Assembly (NCBI GenBank): GCA_036490955.1
Contig: DASXCX010000063.1
Span: 1-12,761 of the forward strand
Reading direction: 5' to 3'
DNA from: CAIKMD01 sp036490955
GTDB taxonomy: Bacteria > Pseudomonadota > Alphaproteobacteria > ATCC43930 > CGMCC-115725
Length of the DNA stretch: 12,761 nt
Shown piece after piece: positions 5,626-12,761 of the stretch (position 1 is its first letter; every line of letters begins with the position of its first letter). A model generated the notes under the pieces. That model was not told where the DNA came from and ran no database searches. It was given only the letters and a program-made list of their open reading frames with translations. The translations under genes and the position numbers were made by a program.

Positions 5626-7839
5626 CTATAAAAAGCTATACGGGTCGATATCGACCTGCAGCCTGACATTGCCCGGGATCTTCACCCGGGCGAGCCACTG
5701 CCGCACCACCGCCTGGAGATTCACATCGCGGCGCGCTTTCACCAGGAAGCGCCGGCGATGGCGGCCGCGCAGCACGCGCAACGGCGCCGGCGCCGGTCCC
5801 AGGGTCTCGACACCGGGCAGATGCGGCGCGGCGCGCGCCAAGGCCCGGCTGGTGAAATCCGCCGAGTCATCATCGGGCGCCGAAATCACCAACGCCGCCA
5901 GTCGGCCGAAAGGCGGCATGCCGTGCTCTTTCCGGCTTTCGGCTTCGAGGGCGACGAAGCGGTCGCGATCGTCGGCGAGCAGCGCCTTCATCACGCCATG
6001 CTCCGGCATCCAGGTCTGGATATAGACGATGCCCGGCCGCTCGGCGCGGCCGGCACGGCCCGAGACTTGATGCAGGAGTTGGAAGGTGCGCTCCGCAGCG
6101 CGCAAATCGCCGCCTTCGAGACCGAGATCGGCATCGACGACGCCGACCAAGGTGAGCAACGGGAAGTGATGGCCCTTCGCCATTACTTGCGTGCCGATCA
6201 GCACATCGATCTCATGCGCCTCGACGGCGCGGATGATTTCTTCCGCGGCATGCGGACCGGTGAGCGTGTCGGACGCCATCACGCCGAGCCGCGCCTTCGG
6301 AAAACGCAGCGCCATTTCTTCCGAGAGCCGCTCGATGCCGGGCCCGCACGGCACGAAACTATGCGTCTCGCCGCAATTCGGGCAGAGCGCCGGCAGCGGC
6401 TCGGCATGGCCGCAATGATGGCATTGCAACTGGCCGAGCAAGCGATGCTCCACCAGCCAGGCCGTGCAATTGGGACATTCGAGACGATGGCCGCAATTCC
6501 GGCACAAGGTCAGGGGCGCGTAGCCGCGGCGATTGAGGAAGAGCATCGCCTGCTCGCCATTCTCCAGCGTCTCGCCGAGCGCTTTGACCAGCGGCGGCGA
6601 GAGGAAGCGCTGGCGCTCCGGCAAATTGCGCCGCATGTCGACGACACGAATCTCGGGAAGCTGCGCCGGGCCGAAACGCGAGAGTAGATGCAAGCGGCGA
6701 TAGCGGCCCTGCTCGACATTGACCATCGTCTCGAGCGAGGGCGTCGCCGAGACCAGCACCACCGGACGTTTCGCCAGCGAGCCGCGCACCACCGCCATGT
6801 CGCGCGCGTGATAGATGACACCCTCTTCTTGCTTGTAGGAGCCATCTTGTTCCTCATCGACGACGATGAGGCCAAGATCGGGGAAAGGCAGGAACAGCGC
6901 CGACCGCGCGCCGACCACGACCGGTGCCTTGCCTTCGGCGACATCGCGCCAAGTGTCGCGGCGCTGCGCATGGCGCAGCTCCGAATGCCAGAGCGCCGGC
7001 GGCGCGCCGAACCGTGCCTCGAAGCGCGCGAGGAATTGCGCCGAGAGCGCGATCTCGGGCAACAGCACCAACGCCTGCTTGCCGCGCGCAAGGCAAGCCG
7101 CGATCGCCGCGAAATAGACTTCGGTCTTGCCCGAGCCGGTGACGCCGTCGAGCAGCGTGACCGAGAAGGCATCTTGCACGACATGCTCGATCAACTTGCC
7201 CGCGGCTTCGGCTTGCGCCGGCGAAAGCGCCGGGCCCTCGCGGCGAAAATCCGGCGCCGGCGGCGTGATCCGGCGCGGCAGATCCACGCTGCGCAAAAAG
7301 CCCGCGGCGACGAGTCCCTTCACCACGCCGGAGCTGCACGCCGCGCGCTCGGCGAGATCGCTTGCCGTCGCCGCGCCATCGCTCGCAGCTTCGAGCACGC
7401 GCCGCCGCGGCTTGGTCAACGCCGAGCCGTCGCCCAACAACGCGGCGCGCCCGGCCTCGGTCAACGCATAGCCCGCAAGCGCGCGCATCGGCACGAGCGC
7501 ATCGGGCACGCTCATCGCCATGCGCACCACCGCGCCGGGCGCCGAGAGCGTGTAATTCGCGGTCCAATCGACGAAACGCCGCAACTCATCCGGCAACGGC
7601 GGCGCCGGAAGGATTTCTTCGATCGGCTTCAGTTTCGCATCGGCGATGTCACCGCTGCCTGCGCCCCAAACGACGCCGACGAGTTGACGCCGGCCGAGCG
7701 GCACGGCAACAAAATCGCCAGGCGCGACGTTTAGCTCTTGGGGAACGCTGTAGTCATAGGCACCCGCCAAGGGCAGCGGCAGCAGCACGCTGACGCGGCG
7801 TTCCGTGCTCTCGGCGGAACTGGCGTGGCGCTCTTGCAT
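5626..7839 (-). CDS. priA: Primosomal replication-restart helicase PriA
   Basis: A 737-aa DNA helicase that recognises stalled forks and D-loops and reloads the replicative helicase; full-length for the family. The N-terminal 3'-end-binding domain starts near residue 15 (RVSVLLPLPLAGAYDYSVP) and is followed by a winged-helix region (~115–190). Walker A GVTGSGKT is at 232–239, Walker B VVDEEQDGSYKQ at ~326–337 (DEEQ rather than the DEEH of E. coli), and SATPS at 364–368. Eight zinc-binding cysteines occur as four CxxC pairs (446/449, 455/458, 473/476, 486/489). The helicase C-terminal lobe has GTQVMAKGHHFP and QVSGRAGR. The ATG at 7839 lacks an obvious ribosome site. It is divergent from the fsa-like gene across 63 bases, convergent with the VOC gene, and followed by a strong terminator. 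Confidence 0.97.
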   Translation of the reverse strand: MQERHASSAESTERRVSVLLPLPLAGAYDYSVPQELNVAPGDFVAVPLGRRQLVGVVWGAGSGDIADAKLKPIEEILPAPPLPDELRRFVDWTANYTLSAPGAVVRMAMSVPDALVPMRALAGYALTEAGRAALLGDGSALTKPRRRVLEAASDGAATASDLAERAACSSGVVKGLVAAGFLRSVDLPRRITPPAPDFRREGPALSPAQAEAAGKLIEHVVQDAFSVTLLDGVTGSGKTEVYFAAIAACLARGKQALVLLPEIALSAQFLARFEARFGAPPALWHSELRHAQRRDTWRDVAEGKAPVVVGARSALFLPFPDLGLIVVDEEQDGSYKQEEGVIYHARDMAVVRGSLAKRPVVLVSATPSLETMVNVEQGRYRRLHLLSRFGPAQLPEIRVVDMRRNLPERQRFLSPPLVKALGETLENGEQAMLFLNRRGYAPLTLCRNCGHRLECPNCTAWLVEHRLLGQLQCHHCGHAEPLPALCPNCGETHSFVPCGPGIERLSEEMALRFPKARLGVMASDTLTGPHAAEEIIRAVEAHEIDVLIGTQVMAKGHHFPLLTLVGVVDADLGLEGGDLRAAERTFQLLHQVSGRAGRAERPGIVYIQTWMPEHGVMKALLADDRDRFVALEAESRKEHGMPPFGRLAALVISAPDDDSADFTSRALARAAPHLPGVETLGPAPAPLRVLRGRHRRRFLVKARRDVNLQAVVRQWLARVKIPGNVRLQVDIDPYSFL

Positions 7840-7902
7840 GGGCTAGACTTTTAGAGTGAAAGCCTGCTGCGCGCCACGAAAAGCAGGAAAGGAAGCTTCG
7901 AC
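7840..7902. promoter_or_regulatory. Short divergent spacer between priA and the aldolase gene
   Basis: Only 63 bases separate the two outward-facing start codons, so promoters for both genes must lie here or inside the opposing genes. I see no convincing -35/-10 pair on either strand. CCTGCT (7863–7868) and AGCAGG (7882–7887) can form a 6-bp stem whose right arm touches the purine-rich ribosome site of the aldolase gene (GGAAAGGAAG, starting at 7886). Confidence 0.3.
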
Positions 7903-8586
7903 ATGAAGTTCTTCATCGATACGGCCGATATCGCCGAAATCCGCGAGCTTGCGGCGACGGGACTCGTCGATGGCGTGACCACCAATCCGACGCTGATCGC
8001 GAAATCGGGACGTAAATTCCTCGATGCCGTGCGCGAGATTTGCCAGGTCGTGCCCGGCCCGGTCAGCGCGGAAGTCACCGCGGCGGACACGGCAACGATG
8101 CTTGCGGAAGGCCGCAAGCTCGCGAAGATCGCGAAAAATGTCACGGTGAAAGTGCCGCTGACCATGGACGGGCTGAAGGCTTGCCGGGCCCTGCGCCAGG
8201 AAGGCACGATGGTCAACGTAACGCTGTGCTTCTCGGCCGCGCAGGCTCTGCTCGCGGCAAAAGCCGGCGCGACTTTTATTTCGCCCTTCGTCGGCCGGCT
8301 CGACGATGTCGGCCAGACCGGCATGGAGTTGATTCGCGAAATCGTCACGATGTATCGCAATTATCCGGAGATCAAGACCGAGGTCCTGGTCGCCTCGATC
8401 CGCAGTCCGCTCCATGTCACCGAGGCGGCAAAGCTCGGCGCACATGTCGGCACGATTCCGCCGGCAGTGCTGCGGCAGATGTATGCGCATCCGCTGACCG
8501 ATAAGGGGCTTGCGGCTTTCCTAGCCGATTGGAAAAAGACGGGGCAGAGCATTTTGGGGGACGACGAGAAGGCCGCGGCAGAGTAA
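7903..8586 (+). CDS. fsa: Fructose-6-phosphate aldolase / small transaldolase (TalC/MipB family)
   Basis: A 227-aa cytoplasmic TIM-barrel enzyme of the short transaldolase group, near the family's usual ~215–220 residues. It opens MKFFIDTADIAEI with the conserved Asp6, followed by DGVTTNPTLIAKSG (Asn28). The Schiff-base lysine is Lys83 in NVTVKVPLT. Later family signatures are VNVTLCFSAAQALLAAKAGA, FISPFVGRLDD and the VASIRSP segment. Transaldolase and aldolase members cannot be separated reliably by eye, so the substrate pair (fructose-6-phosphate to glyceraldehyde-3-phosphate plus dihydroxyacetone, or sedoheptulose transfer) is open. An AAGGAAG seven to eight bases before the ATG fixes the start. 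The DUF484 gene follows after 23 bases, and they are likely one transcript with xerC. Confidence 0.93.
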   Translation: MKFFIDTADIAEIRELAATGLVDGVTTNPTLIAKSGRKFLDAVREICQVVPGPVSAEVTAADTATMLAEGRKLAKIAKNVTVKVPLTMDGLKACRALRQEGTMVNVTLCFSAAQALLAAKAGATFISPFVGRLDDVGQTGMELIREIVTMYRNYPEIKTEVLVASIRSPLHVTEAAKLGAHVGTIPPAVLRQMYAHPLTDKGLAAFLADWKKTGQSILGDDEKAAAE

Positions 8587-8609
8587 CAATAGGCGCGTAG
8601 GATCGGTTT

Positions 8610-9383
8610 ATGGATTTGCCGAAGGACAAAAAGCATGCGCTGCCTTCACTGCCTGCTCCGGAGCCGGCAGCGTCCTCCCTCGGTCCCTCTCTCGGCAAGG
8701 GGGGGATTTCGGCCGGTGAGGTTGCCGGCTACCTCAAGCAACATCCCGATTTCCTCAACGAACATCCCGACCTGCTCGGTGTTTTGACGCCGCCGAAGCT
8801 CGATCGCGGCGAGCGCGTGATCGACATGCAGCACTTCATGGTGCAGCATCAGCGCACCGAGCTCGCGCGGCTGAAGGCGCAGAATAAAAGCCTGGTCACC
8901 GCGACACGCGCCAATCTCATGGGCCAAGCCCGTGTGCATGCCGCCGCTCTGGCAATCATCGGCGCGCAAAGCTTCGAGCAGTTGATCCAGATCGTCATCA
9001 CCGATCTCGCTAGCCTGCTCGACGCCGATGTCGTCACCATCGCGGTCGAGCGCCAAGGCGGCACTCGGGCGCGGATGCCGCATCACGGCATCGAGATTCT
9101 CGAACCCGGCACGGTCGCCGAAATACTCGGCGACGAGCGCGACGTCTTGTTCCAGACCGATATCCACGGCGATCCGCGGCTCTTCGGCGTGGGCGCCGGA
9201 TTGGTACGCTCGGCGGCGCTCGTGCGCTTGCCGGTCGGTCGCGCCTCTCCCGCCGGCATGCTGTGCATCGGCACGCGCCGGGCCGGCAAATTCCAGACCG
9301 GGCACCAAAGCACCGAGCTTTTGTCCTTCCTCGCCCGCACGCTCGGCATCACCATCGCCGCATGGCTCGATCTGCCGGCGTAA
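8610..9383 (+). CDS. DUF484 family protein (GAF-like), xerC partner gene
   Basis: A 257-aa protein of the DUF484 family, which often lies immediately upstream of xerC in Proteobacteria. The family's exact role is unknown. After a low-complexity Pro/Ala/Ser N-terminus (1–32) comes the signature helical region, where HPDFLNEHPDLLGVL lies at ~45–59. A short coiled-coil stretch follows (RVIDMQHFMVQHQRTEL, then ARLKAQNKSL). A GAF-like alpha/beta domain spans ~105–255. AGGA seven bases before the ATG at 8610 supports the start. The 3' end overlaps the best xerC start by 22 bases, pointing to translational coupling. The N-terminal 30 residues vary freely and may be dispensable. Confidence 0.9.
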   Translation: MDLPKDKKHALPSLPAPEPAASSLGPSLGKGGISAGEVAGYLKQHPDFLNEHPDLLGVLTPPKLDRGERVIDMQHFMVQHQRTELARLKAQNKSLVTATRANLMGQARVHAAALAIIGAQSFEQLIQIVITDLASLLDADVVTIAVERQGGTRARMPHHGIEILEPGTVAEILGDERDVLFQTDIHGDPRLFGVGAGLVRSAALVRLPVGRASPAGMLCIGTRRAGKFQTGHQSTELLSFLARTLGITIAAWLDLPA

Positions 9384-10366
9384 ACCCTGCACCGCCTGAT
9401 CTGACATCAAAAGGGCCTGCGCCGATTGATCCGGCGCGTTTTTCCGCGAAGCCCGATCTGCAGCACGCGATTGCCGAATGGCAGAGCTGGCTGAAAGCCG
9501 AGCGCCGCGCGTCGCCGCACACGGTTGCCGCCTATGGCAGCGACCTTGCACAATTCCTCGATTTCTTGACCGAGCATCGCGGCGGCACGACGAGTCTGGC
9601 CGACATCGTCGCGCTCGTGCCGGCGGATTTTCGCGCCTTCCTCGCTTCGCGTGCTTACGCCGCGATCAAGCACAGCTCGTCGGCGCGGACGCTGTCGGTG
9701 CTGCGCGGCTTTTTCCGCTTCCTCGATCGCCGCGGCTTCGCCAAGAACGCCAGCCTTGCCGCGATCCGCACGCCGAAGCTGCCGAAAGCACTGCCCAAAG
9801 CGCTCTCTATTGACGAGGCCCGCGCCGCGCTTGATTTGGCGCCGCAACTCGCGCGCCAGGATTGGCAAGGCAAGCGCAGCCTCGCGATCCTGATGCTGCT
9901 TTACGGCGCCGGCTTACGCATCGGCGAAGCGCTTTCGCTGAAACGCGGCGAGGCACCGCTGAAACCAGGCGCGATCAGCATCACCGGCAAAGGCGACAAG
10001 ACTCGCATGGTAGCGATCCTGCCGGCGGTCGCGATAGCGATCGGCGATTACCTTCACGCCTGCCCGTACGAGATGAAACGCGACGCGCCGCTTTTCGTCG
10101 GCGCGCGCGGCAAAGCGCTGACCGCGCGGCCCGTGCAAGCGGAGATGGCGAAGCTACGGCTGATGCTCGGCCTCGATCCGCGCGCGACGCCGCATGCGCT
10201 GCGCCACAGTTTCGCGACGCACCTTCTCGCCGAAGGCGCCGATCTGCGCTCGATCCAGGAATTGCTCGGCCATGCGAGCCTCTCGACGACGCAGCGCTAT
10301 ACCGCCGTTGATGCGGCGCGCTTGACCGCCGTTTACGACAAGGCGCATCCGCGCGCGAAAGGATGA
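9362..10366 (+). CDS. xerC: Site-specific tyrosine recombinase XerC
   Basis: A 334-aa recombinase that, with XerD, resolves chromosome dimers at dif near division. The N-terminal SAM-like core-binding domain covers ~35–125 (HAIAEWQSWLKAERRASPHTVAAYGSDL). The C-terminal catalytic domain has the full set: Arg186 (YGAGLRIGEALSL), Lys210 (TGKGDKTR), His278 and Arg281 (PHALRHSFATHLL), His304 (LLGHASLSTTQRYT) and nucleophile Tyr313. Their spacing follows E. coli XerD closely. I chose the ATG at 9362, overlapping the DUF484 gene by 22 bases, because it is the only ordinary start codon that gives a family-sized protein. The frame is open back to 9263, but that part is His/Arg-rich shadow sequence. 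Its DUF484 neighbour argues for XerC rather than XerD or a phage integrase. Confidence 0.95.
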   Translation: MARSAGVNPAPPDLTSKGPAPIDPARFSAKPDLQHAIAEWQSWLKAERRASPHTVAAYGSDLAQFLDFLTEHRGGTTSLADIVALVPADFRAFLASRAYAAIKHSSSARTLSVLRGFFRFLDRRGFAKNASLAAIRTPKLPKALPKALSIDEARAALDLAPQLARQDWQGKRSLAILMLLYGAGLRIGEALSLKRGEAPLKPGAISITGKGDKTRMVAILPAVAIAIGDYLHACPYEMKRDAPLFVGARGKALTARPVQAEMAKLRLMLGLDPRATPHALRHSFATHLLAEGADLRSIQELLGHASLSTTQRYTAVDAARLTAVYDKAHPRAKG

Positions 10367-10773
10367 CGGGGATGACGTCGGGGCCGAGCAACGCCGCCAA
10401 GCTGCGCGCGCTGTTGCGCACGGAGGAAATGCTGGTCGCGCCCGCGGCGTACGATTGCATCGGCGCGCGGGCGATCGAGGATGCCGGTTTTCCGCTCGTC
10501 TATATGACGGGCTCGGGTACGGCAGCTGCCCTCGGCTATCCCGATTACGGGCTGGTTACGATGTCGGAGATGGCGGAGAATGCCGGGCGCATCGCGGCCG
10601 CAGTCGAAGCGCCCGTGATCGCCGACGCCGATACCGGTTATGGCAACGAGCTCAATGTCACGCGTACCGTGCGGGAATATGTGCGGCGCGGCGTTGCCGG
10701 GCTTCATATCGAGGACCAGACTTTCCCCAAGAAATGCGGCCAGCTCGACGACAAAGACGTGATCCCGGCGTGA
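10363..10773 (+). pseudogene. Truncated isocitrate lyase / PEP mutase superfamily gene
   Basis: The 136 residues present align with the first half of an isocitrate lyase/phosphoenolpyruvate mutase family enzyme, normally about 280–290 aa. It has APAAYDCIGARAIEDAGFPLVYMTGSG, then ADADTGYGN at ~87–95 with the metal-binding Asp88/Asp90, GLHIEDQTFPKKCG, and a stop right after DDKDVIPA. The active-site loop reads KKCGQ instead of the common KKCGH. The second half of the TIM barrel is missing and is not found in another frame downstream, so this is a truncation and not a frameshift. A working enzyme is unlikely. The first ATG (10363) overlaps the xerC stop as ATGA; the ATG at 10372 has a better-placed AAAGGA. 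The stop TGA shares its A with the next start. Confidence 0.82.
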
Positions 10774-11120
10774 TGGAAACGGCTGAACGTCCTGTTTTCG
10801 AGCGTGCTGTCGCAAAGCGACTGATCACGAGCGGCAAGCTCGATCAGGCCGCTGTCGACCGGGTGAGCCGTCTGCAAATCGGCAACAACGAACGGCTGGA
10901 AGCTCTCCTTATCAAACTCGGCCTCGCCGGCGAATGCGACGTCGCCGACGCGCTGGCCGGCGAATTAGGCATCGCCGTCGCACGGCTTTACGACAACGAC
11001 AGGCCGCTTGGCGCCGGCGCCGAAGAGGGCATGCGCTCGATGTATGAGGACGGCATCGCCAAAGCGATCGCCGGTATTACCCCGGTCGCGGAAGTCCTGC
11101 GCGTCACGCGAGAAATCTGA
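10773..11120 (+). pseudogene. gspE: Gutted gspE: type II secretion ATPase lacking its catalytic core
   Basis: A 115-aa frame that begins and ends like GspE, the cytoplasmic hexameric ATPase of type II secretion, but lacks the middle. Residues ~8–72 (FERAVAKRLITSGKL, then RLEALLIKLGLAGECDVADALAGEL) match the N-terminal T2SSE_N/MshEN-type docking domain. Residues ~87–115 (MRSMYEDGIAKAIAGIT, then PVAEVLRVTREI) match the extreme C-terminus. The Walker A and B, Asp/His boxes and four-cysteine zinc motif, some 400 residues, are absent. The join lies in the GC-rich stretch at about 11008–11025 and is in frame. Start and stop are both coupled by one-base TGATG overlaps to the genes on either side. 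It could be a pseudogene, an assembly deletion, or conceivably a retained small protein. It cannot hydrolyse ATP. Confidence 0.8.
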
Positions 11121-12337
11121 TGACGCTCTATCGCTACCAAGCCGCGGCGGCATCGGGCGAACTCGTCACCGGCGAGATGGATGCGGCGACCCAGACGGCC
11201 GTCGTCGAGCGGCTCCATCATCTCGGCTACGTCCCAATCCGGGCAGATATCGCTTCGCCGAGCACGTTCTTCCGGCTCCCTATCGCGATCGGCCAAAGCC
11301 TGGGCAAGAATTCCCGCGGTCTGGCTTTTCTCACGCAACAACTCGGCATGATGCTGCAAGCCGGCTTGCCGATCGACCGCGCGCTCGAAATTTCACAACG
11401 CATCGTTCCCGGCAAGGTCGAGCGCGACTGCTTGCGCGCCGTGCTCGATCGCGTACGCAGCGGCGGCAGCCTTGCCGATGCCTTGGCCGCGCAGAACGGC
11501 TTCTTCCCGGGCTTCTATATCGGCATGGTGCGCGCCGGGGAGGCCGGCGGATCGCTCGATACGACCCTGCGTCAATTGGCAGGGCTGCTGGAGCGCTCGC
11601 GCTCGGCGCGCGAGCACGTCAAATCGGCCCTCGCTTATCCGCTGGTCGTGTTGGCGACGGGTTGCGCCTCGATCGCGATCCTGTTCAGCTTCGTCATTCC
11701 GCGCTTCGAGCCGCTCTTCGACGGTGCCGGCGCAACGCTGCCGACGATGACGCGCTGGGTCCTCGCGACCAGCGACGTTTTTCGCGACGATTGGTGGGCA
11801 CTCGCCATCCTGGCGTTGGCGCTCATCCTCGGCGCGCGCTACGCGCTGCGCAGCCCGGCGGGACGGCGACGCTGGCATCGCGCGCTGCTGCGCACTCCCG
11901 GCCTCGGCGACCTCGTGACCAAGATCGAACTCGCGCGCTTCAGCCGGACGCTCGGCACGCTTTTGCGCAATGGCGTCTCGCCGCTTGCTGCGCTCGCGAT
12001 CACGCAAGAGACGATCAGCAATCTGGTGCTGCGCGCCGCGCTCGGCACGGTTATGGAGAGCACCAAGGAGGGCAAGGGCATTGCCGACCCGCTGGAGAAG
12101 ACGGGACTCGTCCCGGCCCTCGCGGTGCAGCTCACGCGCGTCGGCGAAGAGACCGCGCGGCTCGATGAAATGCTGCTGAAGATCGGCGATGTCTATGACG
12201 AGGAGACGCAGCGCAGCATCGAGCGGCTGCTGGCGCTGCTCGTGCCTAGCGTCACCATCGCGCTCGGCATAATCGTGGCGATCGTCATGGGTTCGATCGT
12301 GACCGCGATTCTCAGCGTTTACGATCTGGCGCTCTGA
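11120..12337 (+). CDS. gspF: Type II secretion inner-membrane platform protein GspF
   Basis: A 405-aa polytopic protein at the base of the pseudopilus assembly machine, normally the partner of the GspE ATPase and GspL. It is full-length with the two repeated T2SF domains: the first at ~66–190 (FLTQQLGMMLQAGLPIDRALE, with the RAGEAGGSLD motif at ~138–147), the second at ~270–395 (FSRTLGTLLRNGVSPLAAL, with RVGEETARLDEML). Membrane segments are at ~171–193, 224–242 and 372–396. The N-terminus MTLYRYQAAAASGELVTGEMDA is typical. The ATG overlaps the gspE-remnant stop by one base. No residue or frame defect is visible, so the gene looks under selection even though the adjoining gspE is broken. Confidence 0.95.
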   Translation: MTLYRYQAAAASGELVTGEMDAATQTAVVERLHHLGYVPIRADIASPSTFFRLPIAIGQSLGKNSRGLAFLTQQLGMMLQAGLPIDRALEISQRIVPGKVERDCLRAVLDRVRSGGSLADALAAQNGFFPGFYIGMVRAGEAGGSLDTTLRQLAGLLERSRSAREHVKSALAYPLVVLATGCASIAILFSFVIPRFEPLFDGAGATLPTMTRWVLATSDVFRDDWWALAILALALILGARYALRSPAGRRRWHRALLRTPGLGDLVTKIELARFSRTLGTLLRNGVSPLAALAITQETISNLVLRAALGTVMESTKEGKGIADPLEKTGLVPALAVQLTRVGEETARLDEMLLKIGDVYDEETQRSIERLLALLVPSVTIALGIIVAIVMGSIVTAILSVYDLAL

Positions 12338-12344
12338 GGCCGCG

Positions 12345-12761
12345 ATGACGCTCCATCCCCGCCTCACCGACCCGCGCGGTTTCACCCTGATCGAGATGCT
12401 CGTGGTCCTGACCATTACCGCGCTGATTGTCGGTCTCGCTTTGCCGCGGCTCACGGGCACCGAAGAAAAGGCCAGTTTGCGCACGGCGTCGCATCAGGTC
12501 GCTGCCGGCCTGCGCAACACGCGCAGCCTCGCCATGGCGAGCGGCCGCACCGCGGCCTTTGTCATCGATACGGCGAATGGCGGCTTCCGCGCCGGTCCGA
12601 CGGCTGCGCCGGGGCGGCTGCCGCGCGGCGTGCAACTTGCGCTCGTCACCGTCACGGTGGACCAGGACAGCGCCAGCCAGGGGCGGATTCAGTTCTTCGC
12701 CGACGGCAGCTCGACCGGTGGCGGTGTGTTGCTCGCCACGGGCAAAATGCGCAGCCAGGTG
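12345..12761 (+). CDS. gspH: Type II secretion minor pseudopilin GspH (runs off right edge)
   Basis: The first 139 codons of a pseudopilin-type protein. The prepilin signature is perfect: a short basic leader MTLHPRLTDPRG, cleavage expected between Gly12 and Phe13, then FTLIEMLVVL with the essential Glu at mature position 5, and a hydrophobic helix to ~34. Residues ~50–75 and the FFADGSSTGGGVLLA segment (117–131) are characteristic of the GspH/FimT family rather than GspG. It begins seven bases after the gspF stop, and GAGG overlapping that stop serves as the ribosome site. It would form part of the pseudopilus tip with GspI, J and K, whose genes probably lie beyond the edge. No gspG lies between it and gspF. 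Confidence 0.88.
   Translation, partial: MTLHPRLTDPRGFTLIEMLVVLTITALIVGLALPRLTGTEEKASLRTASHQVAAGLRNTRSLAMASGRTAAFVIDTANGGFRAGPTAAPGRLPRGVQLALVTVTVDQDSASQGRIQFFADGSSTGGGVLLATGKMRSQV

Noticed and set aside
6846..6857. DEEQ instead of DEEH in the PriA Walker B box as a sign of inactivity
   Set aside because: All other helicase motifs and the eight zinc cysteines are intact, and I recall DEEQ in other alphaproteobacterial PriA proteins, so it is probably a normal variant.
7843..8490. Minus-strand open frame opposite the aldolase gene
   Set aside because: Antisense shadow of a clear transaldolase-family gene, with no domain of its own.
9263..9361. Upstream start for xerC within the DUF484 gene
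   Set aside because: The residues are a His/Arg/Pro-rich shadow of the DUF484 frame and would make XerC too long.
9362..10366. Tyrosine recombinase as the integrase of a mobile element covering the secretion genes
   Set aside because: It is in the standard DUF484–xerC arrangement, with no att repeats or tRNA nearby, and reads as the housekeeping XerC.
10455..10772. The gspE-remnant frame stays open upstream through the isocitrate lyase-like gene
   Set aside because: This part is an out-of-frame Arg-rich reading of the lyase gene; the coupled ATG at 10773 is the natural start.
10771..11000. Frameshift as the cause of the short isocitrate lyase-like gene
   Set aside because: No frame downstream of the stop continues the lyase family sequence; GspE N-terminal sequence follows at once, so material is missing rather than shifted.
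1..12761. CRISPR arrays, tRNA/rRNA genes, insertion sequences
   Set aside because: I saw no regularly spaced repeats, cloverleaf or rRNA signatures, transposase motifs or terminal inverted repeats anywhere in the window.

Overview
The window is GC-rich, densely packed bacterial DNA, most likely from an alphaproteobacterium. Three things support this. The F1 ATP synthase genes start with atpH then atpA, with no F0 genes in front of them. The block xerC–DUF484–transaldolase/fsa–priA is, from memory, a common alphaproteobacterial neighbourhood that often sits beside atpH. The protein sequences themselves (AtpA, AtpH, PriA, XerC) are of ordinary proteobacterial type. I cannot place it below class level.

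Layout. (1) Positions 1–1212, minus strand: the 5' part of atpA, and upstream of it a complete atpH, reading out of the left edge. (2) 1213–1649: a 437-base divergent regulatory region, with a probable atp promoter and leader hairpin on the minus strand and a TetR-type operator/promoter on the plus strand. (3) 1650–4999, plus strand: a drug-efflux cassette of a TetR-family repressor, an EmrA/HlyD-type periplasmic adaptor and an EmrB-type DHA2 transporter. (4) 5000–5557: a leader with two mutually exclusive hairpins, then a small VOC/glyoxalase-fold protein. (5) 5626–7839, minus strand: priA, converging on the VOC gene, with a strong intrinsic terminator between them. (6) 7903–10366, plus strand: fructose-6-phosphate aldolase/transaldolase-like gene, DUF484 protein and xerC. 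(7) 10363–12761, plus strand: a translationally coupled run of a truncated isocitrate lyase/PEP mutase family gene, a gutted gspE, an intact gspF, and a gspH cut by the window edge.

How the genes fit together. The left and centre hold housekeeping functions: ATP synthesis, replication restart, sugar-phosphate metabolism and chromosome dimer resolution. The efflux cassette between atpH and priA looks like an accessory insertion into that core neighbourhood. The right end is a type II secretion (T2SS) inner-membrane and pseudopilin module.

The most unusual part is 10363–11120. The isocitrate lyase-family gene stops at about half of its normal length. The gspE-like gene directly after it keeps only the N-terminal docking domain and about 30 C-terminal residues, so the whole ATPase core is missing although the reading frame is preserved. 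gspF is followed directly by gspH with no gspG between. This is either a real reductive rearrangement of the secretion locus or an assembly collapse. I see no convincing wholly new system, CRISPR array, tRNA, rRNA or insertion sequence.
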